NCBI GenBank assembly: GCA_029978335.1
Contig: JAPOJQ010000002.1
Coordinates: 62,001 to 126,000, forward strand
DNA: 64,000 bases
Origin: Actinomycetota bacterium
GTDB lineage: Bacteria; Actinomycetota; Acidimicrobiia; Acidimicrobiales; Ilumatobacteraceae
Direction of reading: 5' to 3'
The notes below the pieces were generated by a model. It was not told the origin of the DNA, made no database searches, and worked only from the letters and a program-made list of their open reading frames with translations. Of this stretch, positions 44,490-54,442 are shown piece by piece. The position numbers were made by a program, and so were the translations under genes. Every line of letters starts with the position of its first letter. The first letter of the stretch is position 1.

Positions 44490-46658
44490 GTGACCCATCG
44501 CCGCGACATCGAAGGCCTGCGCGCCATTGCGGTCATTGCGGTCCTCGCCTATCACGCCGGCGTTCCGGGAATGGCCGGCGGATTCGTCGGCGTCGACTCG
44601 TTTCTCGTGATCTCGGGATTTTTGATCACCGGCCTGTTGATCGATGAACACGAACGCACCGGACGTCTCAACCTCATGTCGTTCTATGCACGCCGAGCGC
44701 GACGACTCCTTCCGATTTCCACGGTCGTTCTGGCCATGACCGCACTCGTTGCCGCATTCGTCATGCCTGCGACGGCACTCCGCTCGCTTGGTATCGATAT
44801 TGCAGCATCTGCGGGATTCGGTCTCAATGTCGTGCTCGCGGCCCGCGGGACCGATTACCTCGCTGGCGACGTCGACCCCTCAGCGATCCAGCATTTCTGG
44901 TCGCTTGCCGTCGAAGAGCAGTTCTACCTCGTGTGGCCCGCGCTCATTGCCGTCATCACCATTGGCGCGACGCGTCCACGTCGCCGCATCGGCATCATGA
45001 CCGGTTGCATCGTTGCTGCATCGCTCGCGCTGAGCATTGCGCTCTCTGCAAGCGCACCAACGTGGTCGTACTTTGGCCTACACACTCGGGCGTGGGAACT
45101 CGGTGTTGGCGCGCTGCTCGCTGTAGCCGTGCGGGGTCGCTACGTCGATCGACCACTGCCGGTCGTGGGCGGTTGGCTTGCACTCGCCGGACTCATCGTG
45201 GCAGTCGTGATCTGCGGGGAGGCAGCGGCCTTTCCCGGCTGGGTCGCCGTGCTGCCCGTCGGGACAACCGCCGCGCTCATCCTCGTTGGGAGCCACGCAT
45301 CGCGACACTCAGTCGCGAACGTGTTGTCGCTTCAACCGCTGCAGTGGATCGGCGCCCGCTCGTATTCGCTCTATCTGTGGCACTGGCCAGCACTCGTGCT
45401 CGCCCCCCACATTCTCGATCGTACGTTGACGCCCCTCGACACGGTCGGGGTGGTCGCCATTGCCGTCGCGCTGTCCGCGGTTGGCCACCGCCTGGTCGAG
45501 AACCCGATTCGTTTCGCCACGCAACTCACCACACGACCAGGGCGATCGCTCGCGCTCGGACTTGGACTCATCGTCATCGCTCTCAGCGCAGGTGTCGCGA
45601 CCATCGTGCGCCAACCCGACCTCGCCACCGGCGTCGTTGCAGCCGCTCCCGAGGCAATCGCACCCACCACAACCGTGCCGGTAACCACGACCTCGATCGC
45701 GATCAGCGACCACTCAACAACCTCAACCCCAACGTCAACGACGGTGCCACCGCCGCCACCACGCATCGACAACCGTTCCGACGCCGCACCCGCCGCAGTG
45801 CTCGCCGCTCTCGACGCACTCGTGCTGCCCGACAACGTGCGGCCCAGCATCTACGAAGCGAATGGTGATACCGCCAGCCTGTACAACACCCGCTGCCATC
45901 AGTTCCTCGAAGCGTCGGTTGCCGCACCATGCGTCTTTGGTGCTGTCGACGGCGACTTCACCATCGGGCTGCTCGGCGACAGCCATGCCGCACAATGGTT
46001 TGATCCCATCAACACGATCGCTGCAACGAACGGCTGGCGACTCATCGCCCATACCCAAGGCGGCTGTCCGATCATCGACGCCGTCACGTGGAATCGTGGC
46101 GCAGGAACGATGCTCACCCAATGTGGGCCGTGGCGCAACGCTGTGCTCGATGAGTTCGCAGCCGAAGGGGTAGATGTCGTCATCACGTCACAGCACTGGG
46201 GTTTGCTCAGCAGCCCCGACGGCGCAGCGCTTCCAGCATCGGAGTGGGAAACAGGACTCCCTGCGCTGTTCGACCGCATTCGCGCGGGCGGTGCCGAGCC
46301 GATTCTGTTGCTCGATACGCCTGATCCCGCCGACTCGACTCCTGCTTGTGCATCATCCCATCGCAACGACCTGCGCCCCTGCGAGCCTGGTCGGCTGCGC
46401 ACCGCTGAACGCGAGGTACGCGCCGCCGCAGCTGCGAGCGCTGATACACACGAGGTCGGCATCATCGATCCACACCGGTGGCTCTGCGTCGATACCACCC
46501 CCGATGACGATGACGACACCTCGAGGTGCCCGGTCGTGGTCGGTGACATTCTCGTGTACCGCGATAGCCATCACCTCACGAACACGATCGCTCAATGGCT
46601 CACTCCCCTGCTTGATGCTCAACTCGTTCCGTGGCTGACCGCACAAGCAAACTCCTGA
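44490..46658 (+). CDS. OafA/YrhL acyltransferase fused to SGNH domain
   Basis: 722 aa from GTG 44490; the track start lies before the previous stop. N-terminal about 380 residues: acyltransferase-3 membrane domain with RRDIEGLRAIAVIAVLAYHAG, FVGVDSFLVISGFLITGLL, FYARRARRLLPI and HFWSLAVEEQFYLVWP. A Thr/Pro-rich linker (TTTVPVTTTSIAISDHSTTSTPTS) leads to an external SGNH-like domain with GLLGDSHAAQW and a C-terminal DSHHLT. Likely O-acetylates a cell-envelope polysaccharide; polymer unknown. Confidence 0.92.
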   Translation: MTHRRDIEGLRAIAVIAVLAYHAGVPGMAGGFVGVDSFLVISGFLITGLLIDEHERTGRLNLMSFYARRARRLLPISTVVLAMTALVAAFVMPATALRSLGIDIAASAGFGLNVVLAARGTDYLAGDVDPSAIQHFWSLAVEEQFYLVWPALIAVITIGATRPRRRIGIMTGCIVAASLALSIALSASAPTWSYFGLHTRAWELGVGALLAVAVRGRYVDRPLPVVGGWLALAGLIVAVVICGEAAAFPGWVAVLPVGTTAALILVGSHASRHSVANVLSLQPLQWIGARSYSLYLWHWPALVLAPHILDRTLTPLDTVGVVAIAVALSAVGHRLVENPIRFATQLTTRPGRSLALGLGLIVIALSAGVATIVRQPDLATGVVAAAPEAIAPTTTVPVTTTSIAISDHSTTSTPTSTTVPPPPPRIDNRSDAAPAAVLAALDALVLPDNVRPSIYEANGDTASLYNTRCHQFLEASVAAPCVFGAVDGDFTIGLLGDSHAAQWFDPINTIAATNGWRLIAHTQGGCPIIDAVTWNRGAGTMLTQCGPWRNAVLDEFAAEGVDVVITSQHWGLLSSPDGAALPASEWETGLPALFDRIRAGGAEPILLLDTPDPADSTPACASSHRNDLRPCEPGRLRTAEREVRAAAAASADTHEVGIIDPHRWLCVDTTPDDDDDTSRCPVVVGDILVYRDSHHLTNTIAQWLTPLLDAQLVPWLTAQANS

Positions 46659-46698
46659 GACGGCCGTCACATGTCGAGGCCAGAAATGGGGGAATCCG

Positions 46699-48144
46699 AT
46701 GACCGACGAAATTCACTGGTGGTCAGCGACTGAAACCGCTCGCCGCATTGCGAACCGCGATATTTCGAGCCGTGAAGTGCTCGAGCACCTCGTGACTCGG
46801 GCTGATCAGCTCGACGGCCCGATCAACGCCATCGTGCGTCGCGATCTTGACCGAGCCCGGGCGGCGGCCGATGCCGCTGATGCCGCAACGCTCGCCGGAC
46901 AGCATCTCGGGCCGCTTCATGGCGTGCCGATGACCATCAAAGACTCGTTCCAGACCCAAGGCTGCATCACCACGTCTGGCGCACCTGAGCTCGCCGACTT
47001 TGTCCCCACCGAGGATGCGGCCCCGGTGGCGCGCCTGCGTGAAGCAGGAGCCGTGATCTGGGCCAAAACCAACCTTCCGATCTGGGCTGGCGATATCCAG
47101 TCGTACAACGAGGTCTACGGCACAACAGTCAATCCGTTTGATGATCGCCGCACCTGTGGTGGTTCGTCCGGCGGATCCGCTGCCGCGCTCGCCATGGGAT
47201 TCACCTCGCTCGAGCTCGGCAGCGACATCGGTGGGTCGATTCGGGTGCCCGCCCACTATTCCGGTGTCGTTGGCCACAAGCCGTCGTACGGCATCGTTCC
47301 CGCTCACGGCCAAATTCCTGGCCTTCCTGGCACGCTCAGCCAAGCCGATATCGCCGTCGCTGGTCCGATGGCCCGACACGTCGATGACCTTGAACTCGCC
47401 CTCGACATCATCACCGGTCCCGACCGATGGGATGCCCCTGCATGGCGCCTCGATCTTCCGCCATCGCGCCAGGAGGAGCCAACCGATCTGCGTGTTGCTG
47501 CATGGATCGATGACCCTGCAGCACCAGTTGATGCCGATACCCGGCGCGTGCTCACCGAACTCATCGACCGCTTGCGGGGTGCGGGCGTAGCCGTTGATGA
47601 TGGCGCACGTCCTGGCTTTACCCTCGACAAAGCCATCGACATCTTCCAGAAGTTGTTGTACGCAGCGCTGTCAGGTGGCCATCCAAGAGAAAAGCTCGAT
47701 CACATGGCCGCCGACACGTCAGACACCGCTCTCGGCTACGTGAAGCGGAACACGGCAATGCGGCACCGGGACTGGTTGAGCAACCATGAGCGTCGACTGC
47801 AGTTGCGGATGCGATGGGAAGAGTTCTTCCGCGACTTCGACATCATGCTGATGCCCGTGCAACCTCGCGATGCCATCGAACACGACCATTCTGAACCGCA
47901 GTTCGATCGAACGGTGATGATCGACGGTGTCGAGCGCCCGTACACCGATCTCTTCACCTGGGTCGGCCCGCCCGGCGTTGGGTTCTTGCCGGTCACCACC
48001 GTGCCGGTCGGGATGTCGGCGGCCGGACTTCCGATCGGCGTGCAGATCGTTGCGCCCTACCTTCACGATCGGACCGCGTTGGCTTTCGCTCGCCATGTCG
48101 CCAATTTGTGTGGCGGATGCCCTCGCCCTGTCCGCGCGAACTAA
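46699..48144 (+). CDS. Amidase (amidase signature family)
   Basis: 481 aa. TIKDSFQTQG carries the catalytic Lys, TCGGSSGGSAAALAMGFTSLELGSDIGGSIRVPAHYSGVVGHKPS has the cis-Ser and nucleophile Ser, so the Ser-Ser-Lys triad is complete. Hydrolyses an amide of unknown identity; relatives include indoleacetamide and aryl-acyl amidases. No GatB/GatC neighbours, so not tRNA amidotransferase. Confidence 0.93.
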   Translation: MTDEIHWWSATETARRIANRDISSREVLEHLVTRADQLDGPINAIVRRDLDRARAAADAADAATLAGQHLGPLHGVPMTIKDSFQTQGCITTSGAPELADFVPTEDAAPVARLREAGAVIWAKTNLPIWAGDIQSYNEVYGTTVNPFDDRRTCGGSSGGSAAALAMGFTSLELGSDIGGSIRVPAHYSGVVGHKPSYGIVPAHGQIPGLPGTLSQADIAVAGPMARHVDDLELALDIITGPDRWDAPAWRLDLPPSRQEEPTDLRVAAWIDDPAAPVDADTRRVLTELIDRLRGAGVAVDDGARPGFTLDKAIDIFQKLLYAALSGGHPREKLDHMAADTSDTALGYVKRNTAMRHRDWLSNHERRLQLRMRWEEFFRDFDIMLMPVQPRDAIEHDHSEPQFDRTVMIDGVERPYTDLFTWVGPPGVGFLPVTTVPVGMSAAGLPIGVQIVAPYLHDRTALAFARHVANLCGGCPRPVRAN

Positions 48145-48875
48145 CGAATCGATCGTGGCAGGCCGATTCGAACCTGCGTCCCCGTCGAATATCGCACGTG
48201 TGGGTCACCAACCGGTGCCGGCAGTCCCGCCGCTGCCAATAGCGATTCGTCGAGGACATCGATCGTCGCTTCCTGCAGAGACCATGCCGGATGATCAACA
48301 GGCGCGTAGCCAAAGCGGCCCGTCGGATTCGACGAGATCAATCCCCAACGCGCCGTCAAGAATGCTGCGAGCGGATCAGCATCAACCGGTGCGCCTACTC
48401 GGACGATCATCTGGGTCGCAGCAGGTTGCGACGATCTCGGCCACGAGCGACGGACGCTCGACGTCACCACCTCACCAACTCGCACATGACGAACATCGCC
48501 GACGCAATACGGGATTCGGTAGGCGCCGCGAGCGACAAGAGCCGGCAGCCAGCGATCGATATCGAGCGACAAGAAATACACGCCCCGACGAGATCCGCTG
48601 CGAACGTAGGTACGCACGTTGACCTCGGGAAACGACCCCACGTAGGGCAACGGGTGCAAACCCCTGATTGGAAAGCCGAGACCATCCATGTGAAACGGAA
48701 TGAGCCCGACCCATGCCGAACCGTCAAATGTGTCGACTTCAACACCGGGAGGCAGCAGCGCCTGCACCGCACGGGGTTCAAAGCGCCAGTGCACAAACAC
48801 GATGTCGTTCCATTGCTGCACCATCACCGGCCTGCGCACCGGATCCGGGCACGTGGTGTCCACCCGCGCCGACAT
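48141..48875 (-). CDS. DUF2071 (YqjF-like) protein
   Basis: 244 aa from ATG 48875. VMVQQWNDIVFVHWRFEPRAVQALLPPGVEVDTFDGSAWVGLIPFHM is the typical DUF2071 opening, followed by SFPEVNVRTYVRSGSRRGVYFLSLDIDR. Soluble beta-rich fold, function unknown. The start shares a base with the upstream membrane gene stop (TGATG), so the two are coupled. Confidence 0.88.
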   Translation of the reverse strand: MSARVDTTCPDPVRRPVMVQQWNDIVFVHWRFEPRAVQALLPPGVEVDTFDGSAWVGLIPFHMDGLGFPIRGLHPLPYVGSFPEVNVRTYVRSGSRRGVYFLSLDIDRWLPALVARGAYRIPYCVGDVRHVRVGEVVTSSVRRSWPRSSQPAATQMIVRVGAPVDADPLAAFLTARWGLISSNPTGRFGYAPVDHPAWSLQEATIDVLDESLLAAAGLPAPVGDPHVRYSTGTQVRIGLPRSIR

Positions 48876-49315
48876 CAGGCGGCCCGCCCGACCATGATGA
48901 TGCCGAGCACAACACGAATCGACCAACCGATCGTGCGAACCCAATTCGATCGAACAAGTCGCTGTACGGCGTCCGCCACCTCATCAGCATCAGATGAACG
49001 GGCTAAACGAGCATGTTGAGGCACCTGAGCCGCAACGGTGCTCACCAGTACGACTGCGAGAACCAGGCCTGATACGAGAGGCAACGTTCGGCCAACACCG
49101 CTCGGCGGAACCACAAACAGTGCGATGGATGACACACCCTCTACCCCCATTGGCAAACCAACAACCCACGACGTTCGACGTTGATTGTCAATCGCATAGT
49201 CGATCGACCGTTCCGTCCCAACTGAAGCGAACAACGGGTAGTGCACGATCTGCACGAACCAGATCACGCCAGCCATCACCGATGCAGCCACAAGATTCGC
49301 CAGTGGTGCGATCAC
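48875..49315 (-). CDS. Four-segment membrane protein, DUF1772/DUF2269-like
   Basis: 146 aa from GTG 49315; the track start overlaps the divergent gene. Segments: APLANLVAASVMAGVIWFVQIVHYPLF, WVVGLPMGVEGVSSIALFVV, TLPLVSGLVLAVVLVSTVAAQVP and TIGWSIRVVLGIIMV. The GVIWFVQIVHYPLFASVG element is typical of a family of small actinobacterial membrane proteins. Function unknown; coupled with DUF2071. Confidence 0.72.
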   Translation of the reverse strand: MIAPLANLVAASVMAGVIWFVQIVHYPLFASVGTERSIDYAIDNQRRTSWVVGLPMGVEGVSSIALFVVPPSGVGRTLPLVSGLVLAVVLVSTVAAQVPQHARLARSSDADEVADAVQRLVRSNWVRTIGWSIRVVLGIIMVGRAA

Positions 49316-49356
49316 GGTCGAACACGCCTTGTCATCGCTGCGTAGCCTCTCCTGCA

Positions 49357-49746
49357 ATGCCATCGCGCGCCAACCCGTCCCCCGAACCAAAGACGTGTGC
49401 AGGATGTGGCCGGCGGATCGAGTGGCGATCGAAGTGGGCGCGCAACTGGGCCACGATCCGATGGTGTTCCGACGCCTGCCGCCGACACGGTGTGCGCGAT
49501 GTCGATCGTCAACTCGAAGTGGCAATCATGCAGTTGCTCGAGGCCCGCGCGGTGTCAGCGACGATCTGCCCGAGCGAGGCCGCCCGTGAGGTCGGTGGTG
49601 AGAACTGGCGCCCGCTCATGAAACCCGCACGACGGGCGGCGCGTCGTCTCGTCGCTGCCGAACGGGTCGAGATCACACAGGCAGGAGCAGTCGTCGATCC
49701 ATCGACCGCACGTGGCCCGATCCGAATTCGGCGAGTTCGAATCTGA
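49357..49746 (+). CDS. DUF2256/DUF3253 fusion protein
   Basis: 129 aa from ATG 49357. N-terminal zinc-finger part KTCAGCGRRIEWRSKWARNWATIRWCSDACRR (CxxC...CxxxC) is DUF2256; the C-terminal part IMQLLEARAVSATICPSEAAREVGGENWRPLMKPARRAARRL is a DUF3253 winged-helix-like domain. The combination suggests nucleic-acid binding. Function unknown. Confidence 0.87.
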   Translation: MPSRANPSPEPKTCAGCGRRIEWRSKWARNWATIRWCSDACRRHGVRDVDRQLEVAIMQLLEARAVSATICPSEAAREVGGENWRPLMKPARRAARRLVAAERVEITQAGAVVDPSTARGPIRIRRVRI

Positions 49747-49754
49747 ACCCTCAG

Positions 49755-50633
49755 CTAGTGCCGTCGGCGCCGATACTCATCGCGAAGTTCGCGCATGCCG
49801 ATGACGTCGATACGACCAGCGGCACTCAGGTCATCGAGCAACGCGCGCCAGTGCGGCGCCGCCAGTTCGAGGTATTCATCGGTTCGGACATGCGCCCGAG
49901 CAGCATCGATCGACTCGATCTCGCCGGACGCGCAGGGATGCAATGCCAAGACCGCAAGTTGTGCATCGCTCGTGAGCGCCGCATCGAGCATCGCTTCCAG
50001 ATCCAAGGCCAGCCCTGCGGGGCGAGAAAAATCTGTCTCGATCACCACGTCGACAAGCGGCATCCCCGCCTCTTGCGCTGCTGCTACGGCGCGGGCGTGG
50101 TCGGCTTGGGTCACGTCCGGCAGGTGGCGACGAACCCCGTACCCCTCAATTGACCGCGTCATCAACACGGGTACGTCGTACTCAACGCCGAGCGCAACGT
50201 AGTGCTCACTCCACTGCGGAGCGAACGCCGATCCCATGTGCGTATCGAGATGCGTGATATCGACGCCCGAGGCGAGCGCACGATCGACTTGAGCCCGCCA
50301 CTCGCCCACCACTGCCTCGGGATCCGCATTACCCCGCACGTCGACCACCGAACGCCACAGTGCACCCGAATGATCCGTCAGCCCAGCGAGCCGTGACGGC
50401 CTCGATACCGGCCCCCATCGGTAATAGCGATGCTCTGACGTCAGCGTCAGGTGCACGCCAACATCGAGATCGGGACGGCCTGCGGCGAATTCAAGGGCTT
50501 CGGATGACCACGGACACGGCACCATGACGGACGCAGCCGACACTGCGCCGAGCGCTGCGAGGTCGCCGAAGGCGACGTTGGTGCCATGGCACATGCCCAC
50601 ATCGTCGACATGGATCACGACCCGCATCGTCAT
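49755..50633 (-). CDS. ChbG/HpnK-family (YdjC) deacetylase
   Basis: 292 aa from ATG 50633. VVIHVDDVGMCHGTNVAF carries the metal-binding Asp pair, DVGVHLTLTSE a metal His, and THLDTHMGSAFAPQW a further His. The family removes acetyl groups from carbohydrates such as diacetylchitobiose. Its substrate here is unknown. Divergent from the GH13 gene, both carbohydrate-active. Confidence 0.88.
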   Translation of the reverse strand: MTMRVVIHVDDVGMCHGTNVAFGDLAALGAVSAASVMVPCPWSSEALEFAAGRPDLDVGVHLTLTSEHRYYRWGPVSRPSRLAGLTDHSGALWRSVVDVRGNADPEAVVGEWRAQVDRALASGVDITHLDTHMGSAFAPQWSEHYVALGVEYDVPVLMTRSIEGYGVRRHLPDVTQADHARAVAAAQEAGMPLVDVVIETDFSRPAGLALDLEAMLDAALTSDAQLAVLALHPCASGEIESIDAARAHVRTDEYLELAAPHWRALLDDLSAAGRIDVIGMRELRDEYRRRRH

Positions 50634-50700
50634 GGCAGACAAGTGTAGGAGCGGCCGTGTGGCCGACCTGTGGCGCACCGGTCGACGTAACATCCCCGGG

Positions 50701-52362
50701 ATGTCAACGCCGCCAAACCCCACTGCCAGCAACTCTGAATGGTGGCGCAATGGCGTGGTGTACCAGATCTACCCGCGTTCATTCGCCGACGGAAACGGTG
50801 ACGGCACCGGCGATGTGATGGGCATTCGCGCACGCCTCGATCACCTCGTGCAACTCGGCATCGACGCGATCTGGATCAGTCCGTGGTACCCATCACCGTT
50901 GCTCGACGGTGGCTATGACGTCGCCAACTATCGGGATATCGCGCCGCGATTCGGCTCACTCGACGACGCGCGAGCACTCATCGCTGACGCGCACGCCGCA
51001 GGTATCCGCATCATCATCGACCTCGTCCCCAACCACACATCGTGGGACCACGAGTGGTTTGTCGCTGCGCGCAACGCGGCTCCCGGCAGCCCTGAACGCC
51101 ACCGGTACATGATCCGACCAGGCCGCGGCACCAACGGCGAACTTCCGCCCAACAACTGGACGGCGGTCTTTGGAGGTTCTGCTTGGACCCGGCTACCCGA
51201 CGGCGAGTGGTACCTCCACCTCTTCGATTCGAGCCAACCCGACCTCGATTGGACGAATACTGAGGTTCGTCAAGAGTTCGTCGACATCCTTCGTTTTTGG
51301 ATCGATCTCGGCGTCGATGGCTTTCGCGTCGATGTGGCCCATGGCCTCGTGAAGGATCCTGCGCTTCCCGACCTCGCCGCCACCGAAGGCATCCTCGAAA
51401 GTGCCCTCGTCGAGAACCATCCGCACTGGGATCGCGATGGCGTCCACGAGATCATTCGAGAATGGCGTGCGGTGCTCGACGCCGAACAAGCCGCTCGCGG
51501 GCGCGATCTCATGATGGTTGCCGAAGCGTGGGTGCACCCAGCAAGCCTGCCGAAGTACCTCCGACCCGACGAGTATCACCAGTCGTTCAATTTCGACTTC
51601 CTGCAGTGTGAATGGGATGCCGGCCTCATGCGGGCTGCCGTCGACCGAGCCCTCGCCGGTGCCGAAGCCGTGGGATCGACTGCCACCTGGGCATTGTCGA
51701 ATCACGATGTCGTTCGCCATGCCACCCGTTATGGACTCCCGCCTGAGACCGATTGGCGCGCATGGTTGCTCGATGGTCCACACGAGGTGCTCGATGCGGC
51801 CTTAGGTCTACGTCGCGCACGCGCGGCGGCACTGCTGCTACTCGCTCTGCCCGGATCGACGTACCTCTACCAAGGTGAAGAACTCGGATTGCCCGAGGTG
51901 TACGACCTCCCGGTGGACGTGCTCGATGACCCGGTCTGGGAGAACTCTCGCCATACCCGCAAAGGCCGTGATGGCTGCCGCGTGCCGATCCCTTGGACCG
52001 TGGGTGGGTCATCATTCGGTTTTGGCACCGACGGCGCATGGCTGCCCCAACCGGCACGATTTGGCTCACTGTCCGTTGAGGCACAGACCGGCGATGTGGA
52101 CAGCACGCTCGAACTGCACCGGCGCGCCATCGCCCTTCGGCGGAGCCACTGGGTTGGTGCGGGACCTCTCGAATGGTCCAGCAAGTTCTCGCGCGAAGAA
52201 GAGCAGGTCTTGTGTTTCCGTCGAGGCGAGGCAATCTGCATCGTGAACTTCGGAGATGAGCCCGTTGCCGTGCCTGCCGGCACCGTGATGTTGACGTCGG
52301 AACCGCTCACCGCCGACGGCCGGCTGCTCGGTCCTGCAGCGGCATGGATTACCGCTGGCTGA
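50701..52362 (+). CDS. GH13 alpha-glucosidase
   Basis: 553 aa from ATG 50701. NGVVYQIYPRSFADGNGDGTGD is the oligo-glucosidase opening, DLVPNHTS region I, GFRVDVAHG region II with the nucleophile Asp, MMVAEAWV the acid/base Glu and LSNHDVVRH the transition-state Asp. Hydrolyses alpha-1,4 or 1,6 glucosidic ends in the cytoplasm. No signal peptide. Confidence 0.94.
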   Translation: MSTPPNPTASNSEWWRNGVVYQIYPRSFADGNGDGTGDVMGIRARLDHLVQLGIDAIWISPWYPSPLLDGGYDVANYRDIAPRFGSLDDARALIADAHAAGIRIIIDLVPNHTSWDHEWFVAARNAAPGSPERHRYMIRPGRGTNGELPPNNWTAVFGGSAWTRLPDGEWYLHLFDSSQPDLDWTNTEVRQEFVDILRFWIDLGVDGFRVDVAHGLVKDPALPDLAATEGILESALVENHPHWDRDGVHEIIREWRAVLDAEQAARGRDLMMVAEAWVHPASLPKYLRPDEYHQSFNFDFLQCEWDAGLMRAAVDRALAGAEAVGSTATWALSNHDVVRHATRYGLPPETDWRAWLLDGPHEVLDAALGLRRARAAALLLLALPGSTYLYQGEELGLPEVYDLPVDVLDDPVWENSRHTRKGRDGCRVPIPWTVGGSSFGFGTDGAWLPQPARFGSLSVEAQTGDVDSTLELHRRAIALRRSHWVGAGPLEWSSKFSREEEQVLCFRRGEAICIVNFGDEPVAVPAGTVMLTSEPLTADGRLLGPAAAWITAG

Positions 52363-52367
52363 ACGAA

Positions 52368-53612
52368 TCAGACAGCGTCCAGCGCATCGACCGTGATCGC
52401 CACGATGCGGTCGATCTCATCGGCTGCAACGGTGAGCGGCGGGGCGAAGAGCAGCGCATCGGCAACCGCTGGGCCAGATCCTGCGGGGTACACCCACATG
52501 CCGCGCTCGACACACGCGTCAACAGCAGTGACCGCGCTCACACCAGCGAGTTCCACGCCAACCATCAATCCCCGACCGCGTACCTCGCTCACTCGTTGAT
52601 GATCGCCAAGAGCAGCCCGCAACGATGACTGGAGATAGTCGCCCATCTCAGCAGCACGCGCGACGAGACCTTCGCGTTCCATGATGTCGAGCACCGCCAG
52701 CGCTCCGGCACACATGGCGTCGGGCCCCGAATAGGTGAAGAACATCACGCTGCCACCAGCTTCAGAGATCGTGTCGAGCACGTGATTCGATGCCGACACC
52801 ATTGACATCGGGACATAGCCACCGCCGAGACCCTTGGCCGACACGAGGATGTCGGGCTGCACGGGATCGTGTTGATGACCCCAGGTCCGGCCCGTTCGAC
52901 CAAATCCCGTCATCACCTCATCCGCGATGAACAAAATGCCGTAGTGACGACAGACCTCCATGATCTGTTGCCAGTAATCGTCGTCGGCGACGAGCGCACC
53001 AGCTGATGCACCGATCACCGGTTCAGCCATGAATGCCGCCACCGTGTCGGGCCCTGCCGCTTCGATAGCCGTGGCGAGCGCACCGGCATCGTTCCATGGC
53101 ACCTTTGGCCATTCGGCGAGCAGAGGGTCGAGACCGGCACGACGAGCCATGTGGCCACCAATCGCCAGTGTCGTCACCGTCGCTCCGTGATAGCTCGGAA
53201 TGCGCGCCAGCACCTTGTAGCGGCGTTCATCGCCGCGAGCGAGGTGATAGCTCCGGGCAACGCGCACCGCGGTGTCGGTTGCTTCGGAGCCACCACCGGC
53301 GAAATACACGTGATCGAAGCCATCGGGAAGCCACCTGTCGGCGAGACGCTCAACGAGCGCAACGCGGTGTGGTGTCGCCCACGTCGGCACGACATAGTCG
53401 ATCGTGCGCATCGCTGAGGCCACCGCGTCGGCTACCTCGTGGCGCCCATGTCCGATGTTGGTAACCACGGCCCCGCCGGCGGCATCGATCACGCGACGGC
53501 CATCGTCAAGGATCAACTCAATGCCTTCAGTGGCGACCACCAGCGGCGGGCGCTTTGCTGCCCGAGTAAACGGGTAACGATCGACTGCTGACGGATCAGA
53601 CGTGGTGGACAT
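52368..53612 (-). CDS. Class III aminotransferase
   Basis: 414 aa from ATG 53612. Conserved blocks: VYFAGGGSEATDTAVRVAR, YHGATVTTLAIGG, ILFIADEVMTGFGRTG and DILVSAKGLGGGYVPMS, in which Lys is the pyridoxal-phosphate anchor. Family members include omega-amino acid:pyruvate and adenosylmethionine aminotransferases; the exact substrate is not fixed. Convergent to the glucosidase with five bases between stops. Confidence 0.92.
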   Translation of the reverse strand: MSTTSDPSAVDRYPFTRAAKRPPLVVATEGIELILDDGRRVIDAAGGAVVTNIGHGRHEVADAVASAMRTIDYVVPTWATPHRVALVERLADRWLPDGFDHVYFAGGGSEATDTAVRVARSYHLARGDERRYKVLARIPSYHGATVTTLAIGGHMARRAGLDPLLAEWPKVPWNDAGALATAIEAAGPDTVAAFMAEPVIGASAGALVADDDYWQQIMEVCRHYGILFIADEVMTGFGRTGRTWGHQHDPVQPDILVSAKGLGGGYVPMSMVSASNHVLDTISEAGGSVMFFTYSGPDAMCAGALAVLDIMEREGLVARAAEMGDYLQSSLRAALGDHQRVSEVRGRGLMVGVELAGVSAVTAVDACVERGMWVYPAGSGPAVADALLFAPPLTVAADEIDRIVAITVDALDAV

Positions 53613-53676
53613 GTGCGTCATCATCGCAGACCGTTGGGTAGCGGAACGCACCACATCGATCTGTCACACTTCGGAT

Positions 53677-54420
53677 ATGAGCACAGGCGAATTCTCCGGC
53701 CGCGTGGCAATCGTCACCGGATCATCTTCTGGTATCGGCGAGGCGATCTCCCATCGTCTCTCCGCCCTCGGCGCCACCGTCGTCGTTAACTCGTCGTCCT
53801 CGGTCGAGGCTGGCGAGGCGGTATCGGCCGCGCTTCCTGGCGAGTCGATGTATGTCCAGGCGGATATCTCCGATCAGGCACAGGGGCATGCGCTCATCGA
53901 CACGACGATCGAGCGGTACGGCCGCCTCGACATGTTGATCAACAATGCCGGGTGGACAACGGTGGTCCCGCACCACGATCTTGATGCATTGACCGACGAG
54001 ATTTTCCGAAAGACATTCGAGGTCAACGTGTTCGGCACCTGGTGGCTGACGAAGCACGCGATGCCGCACCTGATGAAGTCGCCCGATGGCAACGTGGTGA
54101 ACATCACCTCGATCGCGGGCGTACGACCGGTCGGGTCATCGGTTGCCTATTCGATGACGAAGGCGGCGCTCAATCAGATGACACACCTATTGGCGAAGTC
54201 GTGCGGTCCAGTCCGCGTCAACGCCATCGCCCCAGGTCTCGTCGCCACTCCCTGGACGAGCGATTGGGATGAACAGCACGCCGCGATTGCCGAACTCGCC
54301 CCGCTGAAGCGCTCGGCTACCGCTGAAGACTGTGCCGAGGCAACGCTCGGCCTGCTGCGCTCGACGTACGTCTCCGGTTCGGTGCTCGTCGTCGACGGCG
54401 GCACGACGATGCGGATGTGA
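53677..54420 (+). CDS. SDR-family oxidoreductase
   Basis: 247 aa from ATG 53677. Cofactor site VAIVTGSSSGIGEAI, NNAG strand LINNAGWT, catalytic Ser in NVVNITSIAGVRP, YSMTKAALNQM with Tyr and Lys, and a C-terminal GSVLVVDGGTTMRM. Classical SDR; substrate unknown. Divergent from the aminotransferase. Confidence 0.92.
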   Translation: MSTGEFSGRVAIVTGSSSGIGEAISHRLSALGATVVVNSSSSVEAGEAVSAALPGESMYVQADISDQAQGHALIDTTIERYGRLDMLINNAGWTTVVPHHDLDALTDEIFRKTFEVNVFGTWWLTKHAMPHLMKSPDGNVVNITSIAGVRPVGSSVAYSMTKAALNQMTHLLAKSCGPVRVNAIAPGLVATPWTSDWDEQHAAIAELAPLKRSATAEDCAEATLGLLRSTYVSGSVLVVDGGTTMRM

Positions 54421-54423
54421 TCT

Positions 54424-54442
54424 CTCGGGCTTAGAGCCCGAG
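54424..54442. terminator. Hairpin covering the acyl-CoA dehydrogenase stop
   Basis: CTCGGGCT-TAG-AGCCCGAG, an 8-bp perfect stem in the 10-base space between convergent genes, including the last codons of the dehydrogenase. Probably a shared terminator. Confidence 0.6.
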